From: Roseburia sp. AM59-24XD
Lineage (GTDB): Bacteria > Bacillota > Clostridia > Lachnospirales > Lachnospiraceae
DNA length: 64,000 nt
Reading direction: 5' to 3'
NCBI RefSeq assembly: GCF_003478445.1
Contig: NZ_QUET01000017.1
Location: forward strand, 18,725-82,724
Shown here: positions 53,442 to 62,126 of the stretch, piece after piece
Layout: every line of letters begins with the position of its first letter
Position numbering within the stretch: the stretch's first letter is position 1
Position numbers and translations under genes: made by a program
Notes under the pieces: model-generated
The model's database searches: none
What the model was told of the DNA's origin: nothing
Seen by the model: only the letters and a program-made list of their open reading frames with translations

Positions 53442-53854
53442 TGGCTAAGAATAAAATCGGTTTAAAATTTGAAGGACTCGAAGAACTTGCCGGTAAATTT
53501 GAAGCACTGGAAGGAAGTGTGAAACCGGCAGCAGAAAACGCATTAAAGGCAAGTAAGGCAGCTGTGACTCCAGAGATTGATAAAGCAATCTCAAAACATA
53601 AACTTACGGGAGACACCGCAAGATCTCTTGACCGGAAGGTGCAGGTAAACTGGACCGGCACGACTGCTTCTGTTGATATTGGTTTTCATATCAGAGATGG
53701 AGGTCTTCCATCAGTATTTTTGATGTATGGAACACCACGAGTCAAAAAAGACACGGCTCTCTATCGTTCTGTTTATGGATCAAAAACAAAGAAGCTGATT
53801 GCTGAGACGCAGAAAGAAGTGTTTCAGAAGATGATAGCCAGAAGGATGGGATAA
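53441..53854 (+). CDS. HK97 gp10-family tail-terminator-region protein
   Basis: 137 aa; IGLKFEGLEELAGKFEALE and a late FHIRDGGLPSVFLMYGTPRV match the HK97 gp10 family. The ATG 53441 overlaps the previous stop. Confidence 0.85.
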   Translation: MAKNKIGLKFEGLEELAGKFEALEGSVKPAAENALKASKAAVTPEIDKAISKHKLTGDTARSLDRKVQVNWTGTTASVDIGFHIRDGGLPSVFLMYGTPRVKKDTALYRSVYGSKTKKLIAETQKEVFQKMIARRMG

Positions 53855-53856
53855 AG

Positions 53857-54215
53857 ATGAATAAAAACATAAAACCGGAAGATCTTTGATAGAAATTCTG
53901 GAAGAATTTGGATGCCCGGTGATCCGGCAGGGTTCAATGGATCCTGAAGAGGAATATCCGGAGCATTTTTTTACATTTTGGAACAATGAGAGCACAGATC
54001 GAAGTCATTATGACAATCAATGTGTCTCCAAAGTGTACGATTTTGATGTGAATGTTTATTCCGTAGATCCGGAAAAGACATATACCATGCTGCAGGATGC
54101 CATTGACCATCTGAAGGAGCATGGCTTTATCATATCCGGAGACGGTTATGATGTTGCAAGTGACGAAAAGACGCATACCGGAAGGGGCGTCAATGCATTA
54201 TTTATGAAATATTAG
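53857..54215 (+). CDS. tail completion protein, frameshifted as sequenced
   Basis: ATG 53857; MNKNIKPEDL then stop because one T of a run at 53885-53887 is missing. Restored: PEDLLIEILEEFGCPVIRQG continuing to 54215 (119 aa), with a Y-P-E-x-F-F-T-F-W segment like other tail-terminator proteins in this slot. Confidence 0.65.
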
Positions 54216-54227
54216 GAGGAAAAGATC

Positions 54228-54920
54228 ATGGACAAAGAAATCAAACAGGAAGTATTTGAGTATCGTGGCGTTGACAGTCTGTATCTTGCAAAAGTGTTGA
54301 AAGATACAGCGGAGGAGTTTACCTGCGATGAGCCGGTACACTTTGCGTATGTTGCTGAAGTTGGTAAGACAACTGACTCCAGCTCGGAGCCGCACTATTA
54401 TGACAATAAGCCGATGATCGTGGTATCAAGCGAATCGGATGACAAGATCACGATCGTGATTGCACCGCCGGAACTGGAGCGGTTGTCGGCAATCACCGGA
54501 AAATCTTTTGATCCGGAAACCGGAATGATGGTTGAAGGACCATCGAAAAACGATTACTGGGCGATCATGTACCGCACAAAAGGTACAGACGGAGCATGGA
54601 GATATGTCAGCCGCCTGAAAGGAAGATTCGGTACTCCGGAGGAAAGTACCAAAACCGAGGATGATGGTACAGAGACGACAAACACCAGTGTTGAATTTAC
54701 CGGAATTTACACAACCCATGAATTTGATAAGGGTAGATATAACGACACTACCAAGAAATGGGAGAAAGGCAGTGCAAAGGGAATTGTCGTGGATGAACGT
54801 TACGGCAAGGCAGACGTCAGCACTTTCTTCGAGAAAGTACAGACACCGGATACCATCAAAGCAACGACGGCATCCGAGCCACAGACACAGAGTGCTAAGA
54901 GCAGCAAGAGTGTCAACTAA
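54228..54920 (+). CDS. major tail tube protein
   Basis: 230 aa; ATG 54228 after AGGAGG. phi13-type tail protein: YRGVDSLYLAKVLKDTAEEF, then a beta-rich core with DDKITIVIAPPELERLSAIT and a variable acidic C-terminus. Typical long non-contractile tail tube subunit. Confidence 0.88.
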   Translation: MDKEIKQEVFEYRGVDSLYLAKVLKDTAEEFTCDEPVHFAYVAEVGKTTDSSSEPHYYDNKPMIVVSSESDDKITIVIAPPELERLSAITGKSFDPETGMMVEGPSKNDYWAIMYRTKGTDGAWRYVSRLKGRFGTPEESTKTEDDGTETTNTSVEFTGIYTTHEFDKGRYNDTTKKWEKGSAKGIVVDERYGKADVSTFFEKVQTPDTIKATTASEPQTQSAKSSKSVN

Positions 54921-54979
54921 TAGCACAAGATCAAAGCACCGCCGGGGCAGTCTGCACCGGTGTTTTTATGGAGGACATT

Positions 54980-55300
54980 ATGGAATTAACACTTAATATT
55001 TACGATCACGCAGTCATTACCAAAGTATATAAAGCCGAAACATATGAGATTAAATTTGGGACGATCGAGGATCTTCTTGAAGTTCTGGACATTGAAAAAA
55101 TGAATGATGAAATGGAGCTTGCCAAAATGGTGCTGCAGATCCTGCCAAAGGTAAAGCCATTCCTGAAAGACGTATTTCCGGGACTGACAGACGAAGAGCT
55201 GCGAAATACCAGGATCAAGGAGATGGTACAGGTATTTATTGAATTGTTTAAATACTCTGTAGATGAGATCAAGAGCATTGGTACCGGCGAAAAAAACTAG
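54980..55300 (+). CDS. tail assembly chaperone, short (gpG-like) form
   Basis: 106 aa; ATG 54980, 5 bases after GGAGG. Helical protein (TIEDLLEVLDIEKMNDEMEL). Its end coincides with A-AAA-AAC (55291-55297) in the correct phase, so a fraction of ribosomes shifts -1 and extends the protein. It lies between tube and tape measure, as lambda gpG does. Confidence 0.8.
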   Translation: MELTLNIYDHAVITKVYKAETYEIKFGTIEDLLEVLDIEKMNDEMELAKMVLQILPKVKPFLKDVFPGLTDEELRNTRIKEMVQVFIELFKYSVDEIKSIGTGEKN

Positions 55301-55524
55301 ATGAGGGAGGGGAAAACCTCCCTCTTTTTGACGTTTTGTTCGAGACTGGAATGACATTATGTGAATGTTTTCAAGGATTAAACCCGATCACGCTGCGGAC
55401 ATACCGGTCGCACGAAGTTTTTCTTTTGATGAAGAGACTCAGTAAACGAAACCGCAGAAAAAACAAGATACAGTCAACCGGAACAAAAGTGATCCGGCGT
55501 CCTGCCGGGGATAATTGGTTTTAA
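54980..55524 (+). CDS. tail assembly chaperone, -1 frameshifted (gpGT-like) form
   Basis: About 181 aa if ribosomes slip at 55291-55297: after G-T-G-E-K-K the -1 frame reads LDEGGENLPLFDVLFETGMT, followed by CECFQGLNPITLRTYRSHEV and ends at 55524. The slippery heptamer A AAA AAC is followed after 5 bases by a perfect 8-bp stem GAGGGAGG/CCTCCCTC (55303-55324). The extension domain contacts the tape measure during assembly. Coordinates cover both frames. Confidence 0.8.
55291..55324 (+). promoter_or_regulatory. programmed -1 ribosomal frameshift signal
   Basis: Slippery A AAA AAC immediately before the zero-frame TAG, 5-base spacer, then stem GAGGGAGG-loop GGAAAA-CCTCCCTC followed by TTTTT. 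The element could also act as a weak terminator. Confidence 0.8.
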
Positions 55525-55536
55525 AGGAGGGATACG

Positions 55537-58500
55537 ATGGCAGAGCAGGAAACCACCACCAAATTTAAGGTAGACATCAGTGAGTTAAAAAAACAATTCG
55601 CTGATGCGAACCGACAGATCCGTCTGGTCAATTCTGAATTTAAAGCAGCAACCGCCGGTATGGATGACTGGGGCAGCAGTGCCGATGGACTTGGAGCAAA
55701 GATCAAACAGTTAAATGGCGTGGTTGATGCAGAGAAGGCGAAGCTGCAGTCCTTAGAAAAACAATATGCCCTTGTCGCAGAGCAGCAGGGAGAGGGTTCA
55801 AAGGGAGCACAGGAACTTGCGATCAAGATCAACAATCAGAAGGCGAATGTCGCAAAAGCGGAAAGAAGCCTGCAGCAGTACGAGAATGCTCTGGAGGACG
55901 TCTCGGATGGATCCAAACAGATCGAAGAGGATTCCGCCGGAGCAAGTAAAGGTTTGGATGATGTCGCAGATTCCTCTTCGAACCTCTCTGAAAAAGCATC
56001 CGGACTGGCAGGAAAACTGGCAGGTGTTGCAAAGACCGGTCTTGCAGCAATCGCAACTGCAGCGACCGGTGTTGTTACCGCATTTTTAGGAACTGCTGAA
56101 GCTACAAGAGAATACCGCGAGGATATCAACAAGCTGCAGACAGCATATCAGTCAGCAGGATTGACTGCGAAACAGGCGAAAAAAACATATAAAGATTTCT
56201 TTTCGGTACTTGGAGAAGAGGATCGGTCTGTTGAGGCAGTGTCGCACCTTGCAAAGCTGACAGACAGCCAGAAGGATCTTAATAAGTGGTCTAACATCTG
56301 CGCCGGCGTATGGGGTACATTTGGCGATTCACTTCCTATCGAAGGCTTGACCGAAGCCGCAAACGAAACGGCTAAGGTCGGACAGGTCACGGGTCCACTC
56401 GCCGATGCGATTAACTGGTGTACGACAGACACAGAGAAATGGAACGAAGCTCTGAAGGGAAATGATAAAGCCCTTGCTGCATTCCAGAAATCTGCACAAA
56501 AGGGAGAGAGTGCGGAAGATTCCTTTAATGCTGCTCTTGCAGCCTGCAACGGCGAAAAAGAACGTTCCAGGCTGATTACCAATGCATTGAATGTGCAGTA
56601 TGACGATGCGGCAAAGAAGTATAAGAAATTAAATGGCGATGTGATGGATGCGCAGAAAGCTCAGTCACAGCTGACGGATGCGATGGCATCAATGGGCGCT
56701 GTTGCAGAGCCGGTCATGACCGGGCTGAAAAAGACCGGTGCAGAAATGCTGACACTCCTGATTCCGGGAGTAAAGAAGCTCGGAAAAGGAATCACGATGA
56801 TCATGAACGGGGACGAAGGCGGTGAAAAGAAAGCTGGATCGGCTATCTCTAAGATCGTGACTACATTACTCGGAGAAGTTGGCAAGGCAGCACCGACACT
56901 TTTGCAGACAGGAGTATCTTTGATCGGCAGTCTGGCACAGGGGGCAATATCTTCTGCTCCGACACTGATCGGCTCAATCGGAAAAGTGATTTCTAAAGTG
57001 CTTGGAGGTATAGAAAAGCAGCTGCCTAAACTTTTATCTGCAGGTGTATCGTTAGGGGGATTGTTACAAAATGCATTAACGACCGGAATACCGGCGCTGG
57101 TGAAATTTGCCTCGAACATTGTAACAAAAATTGGAGAGGGAATCGGTAAGAATTTGCCAAAGCTGACGGATTACGCACTGACTGCCCTGGATAAGTTTGC
57201 AGACATGCTCACTACGAATGCTCCAAAGCTGATCAAAGCAGGATTGTCCTTTGTTCAGAACATGGCGCAGGGACTTTCGGATAGCCTGCCTACGTTTATT
57301 AAACGGGCTCCGGAGATCATCACGAAGTTTGCAAATCTGATCAATGACAACATGCCGACAATCTTAAAATCGGCGGTAAATATTATCGTGACACTTGCGA
57401 AAGGATTGATCAAATCCATTCCGGTGCTGGTAAAGAATATACCAAAGATTCTTACGGCGATCGTAGCCGTGTGGGAGGCGTTCAACTGGCTGAGTCTTGG
57501 TAAAAAAGCAATCACTTTTCTGAAAGATGGAATGGTCGGAATGGTGGGCGGCGTCAAGAGCGCCGGTAAAAAGGTTCTGGACAATGCGACAAGTGCATTA
57601 AAAGAACTTCCCGGTAATCTTGCAAAGTTCGGTAAAAATGCCATGAGCAACTTAAAAGGTGCCATGGGTGACGGTATTTCGGCGGTAAAATCGAAAGCCG
57701 GCAGTATTCTAAAAACTATCGTTGATGTGTTTAAACCGGAATCTTTGAAAAAAGTTGGAAAGATGCTTATTCAGGGATTATGGAATGGAATCTCAAACAT
57801 GTCTGGCTGGATAGCAGATAAGATCAAGGGATTCAGCGATGGAGTATTAAAGGGAATCAAAAAATTCTTTGGTATTCATTCTCCTTCACGGGTAATGAGG
57901 GATGAAGTTGGAAAGATGCTTGTCCTCGGTATGGCTGAAGGCGTTGACGGCAGTAGAGATGTCATGTCCGGTTCATTGATTCGAATGGCACAGTATGGAC
58001 TGAAAGCATTGAAGAAGGAGTTAAAGAGCGGATCTCCTGAAAAAGCCGGTGCAACCATGATAAACGGAATCACAAAGGGCGTTGAAAAAATGCAGTCTGC
58101 AGCAGAATCCAGCGTCACCAAAGTGGTCAATGCCATGGTGAAAAAGACGAAATCATCAAAAATATACAGCGAGTATAAGAAGATGGGAAAGAGTGCGATC
58201 AAATCTTTTTCTGATGCATATGAAAAACAGGCTGAAAAAGCCGGAAACAAAATTACAAAAGCAATTGAAAAGATGGCATCCAAGGCGCAGGAAAAATATG
58301 AGGAGGTGTTATCAAAGAGAAGTACGCTGCAGGAAAATGCGCAGTCCTATGGTGATTTATATTCCACGGATGAAGATGGGAACATTGTATTATCCGACAT
58401 CAAGGGACAGACACAGGATATCAGGAGATTTGGTACAAATCTCGGCGTACTGAAAAATAAAATATCAAAGAATCTGTTAGAAGAAATCGCACAGATGGAC

Positions 58501-59151
58501 ATTGATGAAGGTCTTGCATTTACAAATAAGCTGTTATCCCTGCCGGAGTCAGAGCTGAAAGCATATGATAAGGCATATACAGAGAAGCTGAAAGTCAGCA
58601 GGAAAGTTGCAAAGACATTTTATGCAGATGAGCTGAAGAAAATCAAAGAAGATTTCCTTGATAAGGTCGAGGAAAAAATGAAATCATTGAAGAAATCAAT
58701 GAAGAATGTCGGCAAAAATGCGGTTGCCGGTTTTATTAAAGGCTTTACAGCGGATACGGATGACATGAAAAAAGCAGTAAAGCAGTTTTCGCAGAAAGTG
58801 ATCAAGCAGATCAAGGATGAAATGGGAATCCATTCTCCTTCAAAAGTCATGGAGCAGCAGGTGGGGCGTTTTCTTCCTGCCGGCGTGGCAAAAGGAATCC
58901 GTGGAAACGCAAAAACAGCAGTCCGCGCGATGTCGGAAATGGCATCGCAGCTTACTTTACCGCTTAAGAGTGCGATGGATTCCGTGAAATCAGATGGCAC
59001 ATTGTCAGGCAGTTATGGATCAGGAAGCACGTCAAAGAACGTAACAAACAATTATACATTTAATCAGACAAACAATTCTCCGAAAGCATTGAGCCGGCTG
59101 GAGATATACCGTCAGACAAACAACCTGATGGAAACCATCAAAAGAGCATAG
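55537..59151 (+). CDS. tape measure protein
   Basis: 1204 aa; ATG 55537 after AAAGGAGGG. Coiled-coil start (about 1-150), hydrophobic middle segment (LAGVAKTGLAAIATAATGVV), a long helical repeat region, and two copies of a G-I-H-S-P-S-[RK]-V-M motif (residues about 775 and 1100). It sets tail length (roughly 1.5 angstrom per residue, a family rule). Confidence 0.92.
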   Translation: MAEQETTTKFKVDISELKKQFADANRQIRLVNSEFKAATAGMDDWGSSADGLGAKIKQLNGVVDAEKAKLQSLEKQYALVAEQQGEGSKGAQELAIKINNQKANVAKAERSLQQYENALEDVSDGSKQIEEDSAGASKGLDDVADSSSNLSEKASGLAGKLAGVAKTGLAAIATAATGVVTAFLGTAEATREYREDINKLQTAYQSAGLTAKQAKKTYKDFFSVLGEEDRSVEAVSHLAKLTDSQKDLNKWSNICAGVWGTFGDSLPIEGLTEAANETAKVGQVTGPLADAINWCTTDTEKWNEALKGNDKALAAFQKSAQKGESAEDSFNAALAACNGEKERSRLITNALNVQYDDAAKKYKKLNGDVMDAQKAQSQLTDAMASMGAVAEPVMTGLKKTGAEMLTLLIPGVKKLGKGITMIMNGDEGGEKKAGSAISKIVTTLLGEVGKAAPTLLQTGVSLIGSLAQGAISSAPTLIGSIGKVISKVLGGIEKQLPKLLSAGVSLGGLLQNALTTGIPALVKFASNIVTKIGEGIGKNLPKLTDYALTALDKFADMLTTNAPKLIKAGLSFVQNMAQGLSDSLPTFIKRAPEIITKFANLINDNMPTILKSAVNIIVTLAKGLIKSIPVLVKNIPKILTAIVAVWEAFNWLSLGKKAITFLKDGMVGMVGGVKSAGKKVLDNATSALKELPGNLAKFGKNAMSNLKGAMGDGISAVKSKAGSILKTIVDVFKPESLKKVGKMLIQGLWNGISNMSGWIADKIKGFSDGVLKGIKKFFGIHSPSRVMRDEVGKMLVLGMAEGVDGSRDVMSGSLIRMAQYGLKALKKELKSGSPEKAGATMINGITKGVEKMQSAAESSVTKVVNAMVKKTKSSKIYSEYKKMGKSAIKSFSDAYEKQAEKAGNKITKAIEKMASKAQEKYEEVLSKRSTLQENAQSYGDLYSTDEDGNIVLSDIKGQTQDIRRFGTNLGVLKNKISKNLLEEIAQMDIDEGLAFTNKLLSLPESELKAYDKAYTEKLKVSRKVAKTFYADELKKIKEDFLDKVEEKMKSLKKSMKNVGKNAVAGFIKGFTADTDDMKKAVKQFSQKVIKQIKDEMGIHSPSKVMEQQVGRFLPAGVAKGIRGNAKTAVRAMSEMASQLTLPLKSAMDSVKSDGTLSGSYGSGSTSKNVTNNYTFNQTNNSPKALSRLEIYRQTNNLMETIKRA

Positions 59152-59162
59152 GAGGGATCGTC

Positions 59163-60014
59163 ATGTTAAAATCTGTCAGGATAAAGAATGACAGGGGCGA
59201 TATTCTGGAACTGGTGGGGAGTGAAAAATACTCCCTCACCAATATAACCGGATTAAATCCGGTTGCTGCCGTGATCAATACGACCTCAAACGGAGTCCAT
59301 GATGGCAGCAGATATAATTCCAGTAAACTTGGAACAAGAAATATTGTGATCACGGTATCCCTGGAAGAACCCGTTGAAGAAAATAGAATGGATCTGTATC
59401 GCATTATACGTCCCAAGCGCGATGTTACCTTTTATCTGGAAAACGGAAGACGCAATGTTTACATTCCGGGATATGTTGAAACATGTGAGCTGAACCCGTT
59501 TTCTCAAAAAACAGAGGTGCAGATATCAATTATATGCCCGAAACCCTATTTCCATGATATCGAACAGTCCTGTGAAGAGATTCGTGGTATTGCCGGTTTG
59601 TTTGAGTTTCCGGTAACTTTCCCCGTGGAAGGTGTTGCTTTTTCAGAAATTTTGACAAAGCATAGTGAATATGTAACGAATGCCGGAGACTTGGAAAGCG
59701 GGGGAGTATTTACGATAGAGGCATTGGGTGATGTGGTTGATCCGGTTATCAGAAATGTAGAAACGCTGGAAAGCTTTTCAGTCGGAATCTCTTTGGTAAA
59801 AGGAGATATCCTTGTGATTGTATCCTATGAAACCGAAAAATCAATAACGCTATATCACCAAGGAATAGCATACAATGTCATCAATGACGTAACAGACGAC
59901 TCTGTCTGGCTGCAAATTCCGCGAGGATCATTTCACTTTGGATTATATCCGAAGCTGGGTTTCGAAAATGCAGTGCTGAGAATTACGCATGAAAACTTAT
60001 ATACGGGGGTATGA
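59163..60014 (+). CDS. distal tail protein (Dit)
   Basis: 283 aa; ATG 59163 after AGGAGGG. Siphovirus Dit pattern: MLKSVRIKNDRGDILELVGS, LEEPVEENRMDLYRII and a conserved P-K-P-Y-F. Forms the ring between tube and tip. Ends 3 bp before the start of the next gene's ATG-ATC. Confidence 0.85.
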   Translation: MLKSVRIKNDRGDILELVGSEKYSLTNITGLNPVAAVINTTSNGVHDGSRYNSSKLGTRNIVITVSLEEPVEENRMDLYRIIRPKRDVTFYLENGRRNVYIPGYVETCELNPFSQKTEVQISIICPKPYFHDIEQSCEEIRGIAGLFEFPVTFPVEGVAFSEILTKHSEYVTNAGDLESGGVFTIEALGDVVDPVIRNVETLESFSVGISLVKGDILVIVSYETEKSITLYHQGIAYNVINDVTDDSVWLQIPRGSFHFGLYPKLGFENAVLRITHENLYTGV

Positions 60015-60016
60015 TC

Positions 60017-61087
60017 ATGGATCTGTACGTTTTAAATTCAGACTTTAAAAGATTGGACATTATATCATATGCAGAAAGCGTCATATGGACAAAGAGGTAT
60101 TTTTCTGTGGGAGACTTTGAAATTGTTCTTCCGGCAAGCAGGTATCTCCTGCAACTTTTTCAATCAAGCGAAGAGAGGTATGTAATGCGTCCCGGTGATC
60201 CCGTAGGGATGATCGTTGAGAAAGTGCAGCTGACCACGGACGAAGAAAATGGAGACAAGATAATCATCAGCGGCTCAACATATCAGGGATTTTTAAAACG
60301 TCGGATTGTCTGGGGACAGAAAATTCTCAAAGGAACACTTTTGGATTGTATATTGCTTGGGCTTGTTGTGGACAATGCTATCGATGATTCCACGATTGAA
60401 GGAAGAAAAATTGAATATCTTGCGATCCGTCCGAATATCGTTGCCGAGTGGGAAGGGGATAATCCGGATATCGAAAAACAGGTCACAGATGACCTCCTGA
60501 GCGATGCGGTCACAACAATATGCACCGCATTCGGGCTTGGATGGGAAATCTATTTTGAAGGTGGGAAACTTCTTTTTAATTTATATAAAGGAAAAGACAG
60601 ATCATACGGGCAAAACATGCTTCCAATTGTGCTATTTTCTCCGGAATACGGAAATTTTTTGAGTGGAACATATACCTTTGATAAAACCAACTATAAAAAC
60701 GTTGCAATGGTTGCGGGAGAAGGTGAGGGAGCTTCTCGGAAAATGGCAGCCGTCGGCAACGCAAGTGGTCGTAGCCGGTATGAGGTGTTTGTTGATCAAT
60801 CCAGCCTGTCCTCGAATGATGGCGAAATATCAGACATTGATTATATGATACAGCTTCGGACGGCAGGAGAGGAAAAGCTTGCGGAATATGGCACAAGCGA
60901 GACATATGAAAGTACGGTAGATCCGGAAGGAAATTATCAATATGGCATAGATTACAATCTGGGCGATATTGTAGAAGTAGAAAATGAGTATGGACTTACA
61001 TCAAGAGTAAGAATCACGGAAGTGATTGAGTCAGAAGACGAAAACGGATATACATGCATTCCTAAATTTGAAAATGTGGAGGGATAG
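60017..61087 (+). CDS. siphovirus tail-tip protein, Gp37-like (ReqiPepy6 family)
   Basis: 356 aa; ATG 60017, 8 bases after GGGGG (ATG 60011 is a second choice). WTKRYFSVGDFEIVLPASRY, later YGIDYNLGDIVEVENEYGL; the Gp37-like family replaces the classical Tal/endopeptidase protein in many Clostridia phages. Forms the tail tip hub. Confidence 0.8.
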   Translation: MDLYVLNSDFKRLDIISYAESVIWTKRYFSVGDFEIVLPASRYLLQLFQSSEERYVMRPGDPVGMIVEKVQLTTDEENGDKIIISGSTYQGFLKRRIVWGQKILKGTLLDCILLGLVVDNAIDDSTIEGRKIEYLAIRPNIVAEWEGDNPDIEKQVTDDLLSDAVTTICTAFGLGWEIYFEGGKLLFNLYKGKDRSYGQNMLPIVLFSPEYGNFLSGTYTFDKTNYKNVAMVAGEGEGASRKMAAVGNASGRSRYEVFVDQSSLSSNDGEISDIDYMIQLRTAGEEKLAEYGTSETYESTVDPEGNYQYGIDYNLGDIVEVENEYGLTSRVRITEVIESEDENGYTCIPKFENVEG

Positions 61088-61089
61088 AA

Positions 61090-61791
61090 ATGATCAGATA
61101 TGGCTTTTTTAATTCAGAATCAGGAGACAGAGTTTATAATGCAGATGACTTCTCAAATTTTTTTGAGGGTGTGATCGGCGATGGCATTTTTAAAAAGATT
61201 GGACAGGCATTTGACACAAGCATATCCAGCGATGGAAAAATCATTGTCGGAAGCGGACGGGCTATGGTAAAAAATAAGTGGATCGAAAACACAGCAAACG
61301 AGTCACTTGATCCTCTGCCGCCGGAAGAAAGCACAACACGATTTGACAGCGTTATTCTTCGTTGTGATATGGTGTCAAGACTTATTGAACTTGCAATCAA
61401 GAAAGGATCTGCCGCATCCGCTCCGGTGCTAACAGATGATGCACAGATGAAAGAAATTCGTATTGCAAATATCACGATGGCAGCAGGCGCAAAAAAGCCC
61501 GTGCATATTGAAGATGTGCGAGAAGATAGCTGGATACATCCGCTGATAGGGGTGCATGTGGTTCAGCTTAGAAAGGAAGTCACGATCAGCGATGCAACAA
61601 CATCAATCACACTTGGAAACAAAGTTGATCCGGAAGCAGACTCTATTGATGTTTACATCAATGGTATGCTTCTTGCAAAATCGGCATATACAGTGAATAA
61701 TGATAGTGGTGTGGTAAAGATAGATTTTGATTTTTCCATACAGCCGGGCAATAGAGTTGCCGTTGAGGTATTGAAATCGATAGCCGATTAA
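61090..61791 (+). CDS. tail adaptor/receptor-binding protein
   Basis: 233 aa; RYGFFNSESGDRVYNADDFS at the start is typical for proteins that follow Gp37-like genes in Lachnospiraceae phages; VGSGRAMVKNKWIENTANES forms a beta domain. The C-terminus (DSIDVYINGMLLAKSAYTV) is a carbohydrate-binding-like beta region. Last phage gene before attR. Confidence 0.65.
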   Translation: MIRYGFFNSESGDRVYNADDFSNFFEGVIGDGIFKKIGQAFDTSISSDGKIIVGSGRAMVKNKWIENTANESLDPLPPEESTTRFDSVILRCDMVSRLIELAIKKGSAASAPVLTDDAQMKEIRIANITMAAGAKKPVHIEDVREDSWIHPLIGVHVVQLRKEVTISDATTSITLGNKVDPEADSIDVYINGMLLAKSAYTVNNDSGVVKIDFDFSIQPGNRVAVEVLKSIAD

Positions 61792-61846
61792 AAAATGCCA
61801 CTACGGATAACAATATATAATAAGTAGAAATACATCTAAAGAAATT

Positions 61847-61870
61847 CATACTGCACACACGTTGCACACA
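61847..61870. promoter_or_regulatory. right integrase arm sites
   Basis: Two TGCACACA copies 11 bp apart within a 24-bp exact copy of 27443-27466. Confidence 0.78.
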
Positions 61871-61910
61871 TTTTTGAAGAGAATGACATAAAATAGGGCA
61901 TATGCCGTTT

Positions 61911-61948
61911 CTGTTCAGGAGCTGCTGACGCTGGCAAGTTCTAAGAAA
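61911..61948. repeat. attR: attR: right attachment core of the prophage
   Basis: 38-bp exact copy of attL (27336-27373). To its right lies displaced host DNA, the remaining 3' end and terminator of the GGGtGRT gene. Confidence 0.92.
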
Positions 61949-61991
61949 TCGCAGAAGTCGGACATATTTAGAATGAATCTTTTATATACAG

Positions 61992-62027
61992 GGAGTGCTC
62001 TTCATTGGAAGGGCACTCCTTTTTTTA
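61992..62027 (+). terminator. displaced host terminator of the GGGtGRT gene
   Basis: GGAGTGCTCTTC-ATTG-GAAGGGCACTCC then seven T. Before integration it lay about 45 bp after the att core. Confidence 0.8.
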
Positions 62028-62126
62028 ATCAACAAAACAAAATCTCCGTGATCATTCTTGAGTTTTCCTGCTCCCTGATATATAATAAATGAAACAATCC
62101 ATTATGAATGGAAGGAGTGGATCATA

